Assembly: GCA_951640165.1 (NCBI GenBank)
Contig: OX621252.1
Span: 29,409,934 to 29,473,933, forward strand
Direction: 5' to 3'
Source: Pseudoips prasinana
Lineage: Eukaryota; Arthropoda; Insecta; Lepidoptera; Nolidae
Length of the DNA: 64,000 nucleotides
Shown here: positions 1-9,800 of the stretch, piece after piece
Position numbering within the stretch: position 1 is the first letter of the stretch
How the letters are laid out: each line of letters begins with the position of its first letter
Made by a program: the position numbers and the translations under genes
Notes under the pieces: model-generated
The model's database searches: none
What the model saw: only the letters and a program-made list of their open reading frames with translations
Told to the model about the DNA's origin: nothing

Positions 1-4
1 ACGT

Positions 5-135
5 AAAAAACTTTTAAAAAAGTCGATCTCTAAAACTGCGCAAAATCGTAGAGCATCATAGGGGTGATGTACTCCTCATCATAAAGTATCTAAATTTTGC
101 GTTAGAACGTCATCTCCTAAACCTGTATTATTATT
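5..135 (+). repeat. Interspersed repeat, copy 1 (second copy near 27805)
   Basis: About 130 bp match the stretch at roughly 27805-27915 in the same orientation. Both share blocks such as AAAATCGTAGA, GGGGTGAT, ATCTAAATTTTG and GAACGTCA. No terminal repeats or coding potential were seen, so the class is unknown. Confidence 0.55.
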
Positions 136-883
136 TGTATATTCTCTTTGATGACGCTTAAAGTGGTTGAGGTCGCAACCAAACACTACTACAGTTACAC
201 ATGTGTATGTAATTATATTTTTAACAGTATAGTCGTATTCGTCTTTTTTAGCGCCATTGGAAGATCAGCGTTACAGTCAATATTTACTGTAGCATTTGCT
301 GAGGTAGACTCTTTGCCCGATAATGTGGCATGCTTGCAAATGAACTCCTATGTTAACTAAAATATAATTAAGAAATTAAGGATTATCCGTGTTTGTTGCG
401 AATAAATCTTTTTTTCTTTTCTTTCTTTATTTTCTGTTATTTTCTGTAACGTTGCCATTTGGAGGGGTTTGCCTAGGTCATAGCGATTGGTATGCGAGTT
501 GGTGACCGCAGTTAGGTGGTAGCTGCTACACAAGAGGGGTTGCTGTATCCATTAGTCGCCTTTTAGGATACCCATGGGATGATGTGTGGTGGCTTTGTTT
601 TCTTTCCAGGCCGGTAACCACACGGGCGACAAAAAGCGAATAAACGTAAACAGTTAGGGGCCTAACACGTAGTCAGTTTATATACAGCACCCTAGGTATA
701 GCGACGAAATGATGCAGAATCTACTGCGTTCAACCAAACCCCATGCTCGCAGTCATAGACTGATATTTTGCTTTGAATTTATTGGTCAAAAGCTGTAAAG
801 AAAAATGAGTCTTTACCACCATGCTGTTGGTGATTTCCCGAATGCGGAGTCAAATTCACAGTATCAATTGTATTACTTACTTA

Positions 884-1021
884 TAGCGTAACGTGCCCTC
901 CGAATCACGGAGAGGCTTAGAAATTAAACCACTTTTGCGGTCACCCATCTATGGACTGACCGCAGGCCTAGTTGCCAATCACTTAGGGACCGGTGAGAAC
1001 ATCTGGCTATCAGCGCCATTA
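884..1021 (+). repeat. Interspersed repeat family A, partial copy
   Basis: This copy shares AATTAAACCACTTT, GGACTGACCGC, GCCTAGTTGC and GGACCGGT with fuller copies at 2697-2947, 29692-29946 and (inverted) 52092-52321. Only the 3' half is present here. The family is about 250 bp, has no evident terminal inverted repeats and no Pol III box that I can see. Its class is unresolved. Confidence 0.6.
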
Positions 1022-1634
1022 ATTGTATTAAAATTAATTTATCGAATTGAAATTGTATAAACCTCATTTATATTATTTTTGTGTGATTTAATCATTATTT
1101 TTGTCATGTTTCTGACATACTTAGGTACCTATATAATATCTTCTTCACTAAATTAAATTCTTTTTTGTGTATGTATTTAGTTATTTGTCATTTTATTATA
1201 ATATGTATTGGGGGTTACCTATCCGTGAACCTCACACGTGGGAGCTATCAGAATATCAGCGCTGTCGCAATACTGCGACGGCCAATGCTGAGATAGATGC
1301 TTTTTCACCTAGAACGGACCATTTGCTTTCAATATTTATGTTCAATATTTGTATTTTTAGTTTCATCGACTTTCCCTAGATGGCGTTACCGCCGAATAAG
1401 ATGGCGGTATGGTTTCTCTACCGCAGAATAGTGACTTGAGTTGTGATTTTTAAATAAATTGTCTCGTTCAGAAGATACGTGTTTTGTTACATTGATTCTT
1501 ATGGTTTTGGTGATTTTGACTCGAGTATGAACAATGTACATATATACTTTTCTGTTATTGTATCATTTGGTTGTTATGTCCCTCCTGGCAATGAATAAAT
1601 GATTTCTTCCTTTAATGTGTAAATGTCTTTACAG

Positions 1635-3775
1635 GGCAGGATCCTATTATTCCACTGGTCGGAAGGCAAGCTGGTGCAAGTCGCGGAGAAGGAAATCAAA
1701 GGCGGCTGTTATTCCCTCGTCGAGTTCAATGGGAAATTATTAGCATCTATTAATAGTACTGTGAGTATATATATTAGACATCTATATTTTATTACCTGTT
1801 CATAGGACATCATCGGCATTTAAAATAAAACAATGCGTTGCTTTTTTTCCAATAGAAACTACATTTAACGTTTATTATTAAGAATGCGTTATTTTCTATT
1901 TTAATACAATTTTTCATATGACAGTATAATTTGACATGACATGATAGAGAAAAGAAAACAATATATTTCTTTATCTATGCCATGCACCTAAGGTTTAATT
2001 AAAGAAAAACTCTTTCTTTACATATATTTAATTTTTATCACGTCAATAAGTGTATAAGGCGAACTTAGTATACTCTTGTAAGGCAAGGAGTTCTGTAGCT
2101 GTAGAATCGAGAGTAAAACTTCTAATCACTGTATGGTACTGTCTCTACATTTCTTATAGTACAAGACGTATACCACGTTTAAGGAGATCATATTTCATCA
2201 TTTATCGATGACAGGTATATATAAAACTGTCTGGGACCCACGGTTTTACCCGCGTTAAACTTAATAAATTATAGCCTATGTGTTAATCCAGGGTGTCAGC
2301 TAACTCAGTACCAAATTTTATTAAAATCGCTCCAGCCGTTTAGTCGTGTAGAAGTAACAAACGTACACACGCACAAACTCTCGCCTTTATAATATTAGTG
2401 TGATTATTTTGTTATAAATACGATCCAGCGCGTGCGCCTCGTATAACAACACGTGGCATGAACTCCGTGTCAGGTCGCGACGCGGTGTGAGGACGACTAT
2501 ATTTTTATGTATTGCAGCTACACTCTACTCAGTTATTCTCGACTATTACCGCTTGCGAATAAAATAGTTTTGGCTCAATAGATAGAACCCCGCGATAAAT
2601 AAGCAAAAGATTCTCCTATATAATGTTAGATACCAAATGATTATTCCACCAGACTGTATCTCATGAACCGTGACAGTTAGACAGTTGACATTATAAAAAC
2701 TTACTTATCGTATGGACAGTGGTTACCTTAGTGTCAGAGTTGTTCAAGCCGCCCAGTAGGCCTCTGATATGGCTTAACGACTGTTGCCTAAAGGCTACTA
2801 CCGGGACCAACAGCTAAACGTGGCCTCTGAAGCACGGAGACGCTCAGAAATTAAACCACTTTGTCGGTTACTCATCTATAGAGTGACCGCGAGCCTAGTT
2901 ACTTAACCTCGCCGAACACTTACGGACCGGTGACAGCATCTAGCTAGTAAGATGTATTTCTGTTGCCGCTAAAACAACAAATAAATAGAATAAAATTTAA
3001 AAGGGGCTTCCATATATCAAACGTGATGTTTATGCTGTTGTTTGATCAATATTGATAACAGAATTACATATAGAATTACTCATGATTAGTTATATATTGA
3101 CTTTAAAAATAAATTATTACAATAAAATAATACAAATATTTAAGGTGGGCTCCAATACAGCATACGTGATTTTTTTGCCGTTTATTACAGACTAGCTGCC
3201 GTTAAACTTTATAAATTATAGCCTATATTGTGTTAATCCAGGGTGTCAGCTAACTCCAAACCAAATTTTATTAAAATCGATCCTGCTATTAAGACTTGAA
3301 GAAGTAACAAACATACCCCATACACTTACGCTTTTATAATATTAGTGTGATAATAGTAGGGAACTATTCGTGCACGAGTCAGACTCACTCCTGACCAGGT
3401 TTCATATTTGTTATTGTAATTTATTTGTATAATTGTCCAATTTCTGCGGTGTTTCCTCAGCACTACGACGTCCTTCTTTAAACGAGGTTTTAAAAGAGTG
3501 GTAATCTCACGGTAGGCAGCGGTTTGCTGTGTCCCCTTAGCGGTTACCACTTACCATCAGGTGGGCGACTAGCTCGTCTGTCTCCAAAAACAATAAAAAT
3601 AACCAATAATCTATTTTCAGGTGCGTTTATTCGAATGGACTTCAGAGAAAGAGTTGAGGTTGGAATGCAGTCACTTCAACAACATAGTAGCCTTGTACCT
3701 TAAAGTCAAAGGAGATTTCATCTTAGTGGGCGACCTCATGCGGTCCATGTCTTTACTACAGTATAAACAGGTAAC

Positions 3776-3819
<44 letters not shown>

Positions 3820-6800
3820 GGGCGACATACATTCAGTTCCTCTTAAAAAAACAAGTCTCAATATATTTACTTAAAGAAAAATAAAATTTACATATTATAT
3901 TATTATAAAGTCCTCCTAGCCGATTTTTGGTCACGGCGGCCAGTTTCAATAGAGATCAGCCATCTGCGCGGGACATATTATAGTGTGCAAACACAGGAGC
4001 ACTTTCTATTCCATCACTCTCACGATCCGATGGGACGCCTAGCGACGCGACCGGAAAGATGACAGGTACAAAACCGACGGCTTTACGTGCTCTCCGAGGC
4101 ACGGGGGAATAATATCGCTAACTACCAGAGATCGGGCTGATGCTGAGAAGCTTCTTTTTACAGGAAAGTCTCAAACTCACTAATGGTCCGACCCGGGATT
4201 TGCACCCATTTACACGCAACTGATTTTATTGTTGATGGTAAAAAAAATCATGGAAATACATTGCCCAACTTTACGAAGACTAAAAAAAAACAGAAATTTA
4301 AGGCTTAGGTATACCAAGAGTTTTCCCAGAAAAATCCCAAAATCACTTTTGGTCTAATGACCAAAAGTGAATTTCGGATTTTTCTGATGATTTTTGTTGG
4401 CTAATGCCAACAAGGCATATTTATTATTATAGACTTTAGCTTTTACCAGGCCCTGGTCTGTTTGGAGAAATGCTCGAAACATCCTGGCCATTCGTCTATC
4501 GCCGCACGTATTACGTAGCATGGCATGGCTGCCTTCACAATTTTTTTTTCTTTTTCTAACATGGCGATCTGTGATAAGTCACACTGAGCCATTTGTTTGG
4601 TCTCGTCAAGTTGTGGTGGTATACTTCTAATGAAGGCACGCTCCTCTGGTGACCCTTCATATGTTGTCATCCATGCTAGAGAGTGCAGGAATGCTTTGCC
4701 TCTTAATTCTTGAGCGCACACTTCCTGTGCCCCCCAGTCTAGATGCCAGTTGGTTAACGAGTCGCGAGACTCTGTTCTGATATTGTTTGCTGTAGTTAGA
4801 AATCTCCTCTTTGACTGTATTGCGTTTCAGATCCATATGTATCAATTTTTTGCTAATGTAATACGGAATATTTAGCATTTTGCGTAGTGCTTTGTTATGA
4901 AATCTTTGAAGAATTGCGATGGTACTATTACTAGTAGTTCCCCGTAATTTAATTCCATAGGTCCATATCGGTTTTAGGATAGCTTTATATATTCATTAAA
5001 TTAGCATCTTATATTTGATGAAGTTCTTAGTTCGTTGAAGTTTTTAGCAGACTTTCTCTTCTTAACCCTTAATCAATTATTTTTCATTCAGGTTGAACCT
5101 TATATCAAAGTAATAAGGTTGAAATTGATCTAGTATAGCCACCTGGTTTAGGACTAAACATTCCATAATGTAATTTTCCAAAAGATGAAGATCATATCAT
5201 GCAGTGTTATTTGTATCTTAAGTATCTTTTCTAAAATTTCGTTGTAGTAGTAAGTTGTTAGTCGTCTTGAATAGTTTTAAGATCTCTAATATCGCAATCA
5301 TTATGTACAGAATATTAATATATGTTGTCTTATGATTGCAGATGGAAGGTAGTTTTGAAGAAATAGCACGTGATTACAGTCCAAACTGGATGACTGCAGT
5401 GGAAATACTTGACGACGACACATTCCTAGGCGCTGAAAACAGTTTCAATTTATTCGTTTGTCAGAAAGACAGGTAGGTAAATAACTACAATTTATTATGA
5501 TGTATCTAATTTATACGAGCAGGTGAGTTGATCATAGGCTCCTAGGCCCTGGGCGGTCAGGAAATATATATAAATAAAAATTAATCACCGAAATGTTTGG
5601 ACGCTCAAAACTTTCAAACCACTGCACCAAATTGGATAAATCTTTCTTTTTGGTCGTTGTTTCTTCGGCACTGTCCTCAAAGTTGTTTCTGCTGCATATA
5701 AATGAAATGTTGTCCTTTGAAGAGGTTCAACGCTTTGAAAATTATAATTCCAAGTACTTATCCAAGTTCTTATTTTTGTGTTTTCCAAAATAACTCTTCA
5801 CTGGGCAATATATCACTTATATCCTGCAAAAACAGAAATTTGGAGGCAGAACGGAGCCTGAAAATATTTGTTATATAATTACCAAACCTCTAAACGAAAA
5901 CTTACTGGTCTTAGTTGAACTCACTTTGCTGGTGCTGCTGCAATGTTAGGCTTAGCATGAAAAGCATTACGTGATTTTGGAATAAACGTGTTTCATGAAA
6001 CCGAAACTCGTGAAATATTCCAACATTGAGTTGTATTATTAACAGCATATCTTGTGTATATTATTATTAACAGCATATCTTGTGTATATGTGTTATCTAT
6101 AACTTATACAACGAATCTATGCAATATTTGCATATGGACATGGACATCGATCTCATATTCATATTCATTTATTTGCATACCATAATGTGAGTGAAGGTGT
6201 TAACAATAGGCTTTAAGCTATCTCCTAACTGATTACTGTAATTTACCTTCAAATTCATAATGGTTTTAAATATTTTTTCATTGGCGTAGTGCGGCGACAA
6301 CAGACGAAGAACGGCAGCAGATGAGTTACATGGGCCAGTTCCACATCGGAGACATGGTCAACGTCATGCGAGCTGGCTCTCTGGTGGGACAACACGCAGA
6401 CACGGCCGCGCCCGTCACTAACCCAGTGCTGCTCGCCACCGTCACCGGAGCCATCTGTACGTATGCCTTCACACTGACAGACGAGTTACATGGGCCAGTT
6501 CCACATCGGAGACATGGTCAACGTCATGCGAGCTGGCTCTCTGGTGGGACAACACGCAGACACGGCCGCGCCCGTCACTAACCCAGTGCTGCTCGCCACC
6601 GTCACCGGAGCCATCTGTACGTATGCCTTCACACTGACAGACGAGTTACATGGGCCAGTTCCACATCGGAGACATGGTCAACGTCATGCGAGCTGGCTCT
6701 CTGGTGGGACAACACGCAGACACGGCCGCGCCCGTCACTAACCCAGTGCTGCTCGCCACCGTCACCGGAGCCATCTGTACGTATGCCTTCACACTGACAG

Positions 6801-9800
6801 ACGAGTTACATGGGCCAGTTCCACATCGGAGACATGGTCAACGTCATGCGAGCTGGCTCTCTGGTGGGACAACACGCAGACACGGCCGCGCCCGTCACTA
6901 ACCCAGTGCTGCTCGCCACCGTCACCGGAGCCATCTGTACGTATGCCTTCACACTGACAGACGAGTTACATGGGCCAGTTCCACATCGGAGACATGGTCA
7001 ACGTCATGCGAGCTGGCTCTCTGGTGGGACAACACGCAGACACGGCCGCGCCCGTCACTAACCCAGTGCTGCTCGCCACCGTCACCGGAGCCATCTGTAC
7101 GTATGCCTTCACACTGACAGACGAGTTACATGGGCCAGTTCCACATCGGAGACATGGTCAACGTCATGCGAGCTGGCTCTCTGGTGGGACAACACGCAGA
7201 CACGGCCGCGCCCGTCACTAACCCAGTGCTGCTCGCCACCGTCACCGGAGCCATCTGTACGTATGCCTTCACACTGACAGACGAGTTACATGGGCCAGTT
7301 CCACATCGGAGACATGGTCAACGTCATGCGAGCTGGCTCTCTGGTGGGACAACACGCAGACACGGCCGCGCCCGTCACTAACCCAGTGCTGCTCGCCACC
7401 GTCACCGGAGCCATCTGTACGTATGCCTTCACACTGACAGACGAGTTACATGGGCCAGTTCCACATCGGAGACATGGTCAACGTCATGCGAGCTGGCTCT
7501 CTGGTGGGACAACACGCAGACACGGCCGCGCCCGTCACTAACCCAGTGCTGCTCGCCACCGTCACCGGAGCCATCTGTACGTATGCCTTCACACTGACAG
7601 ACGAGTTACATGGGCCAGTTCCACATCGGAGACATGGTCAACGTCATGCGAGCTGGCTCTCTGGTGGGACAACACGCAGACACGGCCGCGCCCGTCACTA
7701 ACCCAGTGCTGCTCGCCACCGTCACCGGAGCCATCTGTACGTATGCCTTCACACTGACAGACGAGTTACATGGGCCAGTTCCACATCGGAGACATGGTCA
7801 ACGTCATGCGAGCTGGCTCTCTGGTGGGACAACACGCAGACACGGCCGCGCCCGTCACTAACCCAGTGCTGCTCGCCACCGTCACCGGAGCCATCTGTAC
7901 GTATGCCTTCACACTGACAGACGAGTTACATGGGCCAGTTCCACATCGGAGACATGGTCAACGTCATGCGAGCTGGCTCTCTGGTGGGACAACACGCAGA
8001 CACGGCCGCGCCCGTCACTAACCCAGTGCTGCTCGCCACCGTCACCGGAGCCATCTGTACGTATGCCTTCACACTGACAGACGAGTTACATGGGCCAGTT
8101 CCACATCGGAGACATGGTCAACGTCATGCGAGCTGGCTCTCTGGTGGGACAACACGCAGACACGGCCGCGCCCGTCACTAACCCAGTGCTGCTCGCCACC
8201 GTCACCGGAGCCATCTGTACGTATGCCTTCACACTGACAGACGAGTTACATGGGCCAGTTCCACATCGGAGACATGGTCAACGTCATGCGAGCTGGCTCT
8301 CTGGTGGGACAACACGCAGACACGGCCGCGCCCGTCACTAACCCAGTGCTGCTCGCCACCGTCACCGGAGCCATCTGTACGTATGCCTTCACACTGACAG
8401 ACGAGTTACATGGGCCAGTTCCACATCGGAGACATGGTCAACGTCATGCGAGCTGGCTCTCTGGTGGGACAACACGCAGACACGGCCGCGCCCGTCACTA
8501 ACCCAGTGCTGCTCGCCACCGTCACCGGAGCCATCTGTACGTATGCCTTCACACTGACAGACGAGTTACATGGGCCAGTTCCACATCGGAGACATGGTCA
8601 ACGTCATGCGAGCTGGCTCTCTGGTGGGACAACACGCAGACACGGCCGCGCCCGTCACTAACCCAGTGCTGCTCGCCACCGTCACCGGAGCCATCTGTAC
8701 GTATGCCTTCACACTGACAGACGAGTCACATGGGCCAGTTCCACATCGGAGACATGGTCAACGTCATGAGAGCTGGCTCTCTGGTAGGAATCTGTTTATC
8801 AGTTGTCTGGTTGCCATACTATGCTCTGCTAGTTTGGAACCAGATGGCAGTGTGTTAGTTGACCCGAAGTATTTATATAAAAAAATATTTTTTCACATAA
8901 ACATTGTTCGATGTGGGAATCGAACTCTCTAGCTGTTGCGCAAATGTTTGTCTCCACTTACACTCCGCGGAACCAGAGACTCACTATTATTATATTTTAT
9001 TGCAGGTTTAGTAGTCCAATTATCGCAAGAATTATACGAGTTCCTACACCAACTAGAAGAGCGGTTAACTCACACAATCAAATCGGTCGGCAAGATCCAC
9101 CATTCGTTTTGGAGATCGTTCAACACGGACATCAAGACGGAGCCCGCAGAAGGCTTCATAGACGGCGACTTAATAGAAAGCTTCCTCGACCTTAGTAGGG
9201 ATATGCAGAAAGAAACCGTTATGGGACTACAGGTAAGGATTCCCGCACTCATAGATTTTATAATTAAATAAAATCATAAACAAAACAAATAATATTTGCC
9301 TGAAAAAGAGCGAGATTGAATCAGAAATTAAGAAATCCGGGAACCCGATTAACCGACATGGCCTGGAGAATTGGCACGGTGAAGTGGCAGTGGGCGGTGG
9401 GGCAAGGTTCTGGAGCGGCGACCACGAACCGGAACACGCAGCGTGGGCACGAGAGCGTAATACAAAATGGGCCGATGATCTTGCAAGGCTCTGTTCTGAT
9501 ATGTTCCAAAATTGCGAATAAATCTTGGGATGCTATCTTTATCCACATAATAAGACCCGGTTTTAAGCATTATTTAAGTTTAAAAAAAATCATCAGCAGA
9601 TCATACATTTATTGTCCCGACGGCAAAATTTCATCTTCAACAAATCCAGGCTTCCAGCTAGTCTTTCAGTTAATAAGCAAACTACTAAATTAATCTTTGT
9701 CGCGGGGTACTTTATAAACTTATAATTGACGGACACAAAGTACCTCCAGACGCAGAACAACTATTATGTCACACAAATAGTTTTACTGCGTACGAATCGA

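Larger units (their letters stand above)
1..1634. other. Intronic sequence upstream of the first visible DDB1 exon
   Basis: No exon is recognisable here. The stretch should be DDB1 intron, because the first exon at 1635 begins with an acceptor and in the middle of the protein. It holds a repeat at about 5-135 that recurs near 27805, a degenerate repeat at about 450-620, and a partial copy of an interspersed repeat at 884-1021. The short open frames at 148-360 and 1167-1379 show no recognisable domain. Confidence 0.6.
1761..3620. other. DDB1: DDB1 intron with repeats
   Basis: Between the exons ending at 1760 and starting at 3621 I see only repeats. There is one copy of family A (2697-2947) and two copies of another element's terminal part (2230-2408 and 3185-3352). 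No RNA gene or coding exon is visible. Confidence 0.6.

Noticed and set aside
6323..8786. CRISPR-like array
   Set aside because: Units are contiguous and identical with no variable spacers, and derive from a eukaryotic exon.
6490..8932. A series of overlapping 83-codon open frames, one per 160-bp unit
   Set aside because: They are the DDB1 exon sequence read across the tandem junction into the wrong phase. They repeat because the DNA repeats and do not represent separate genes.
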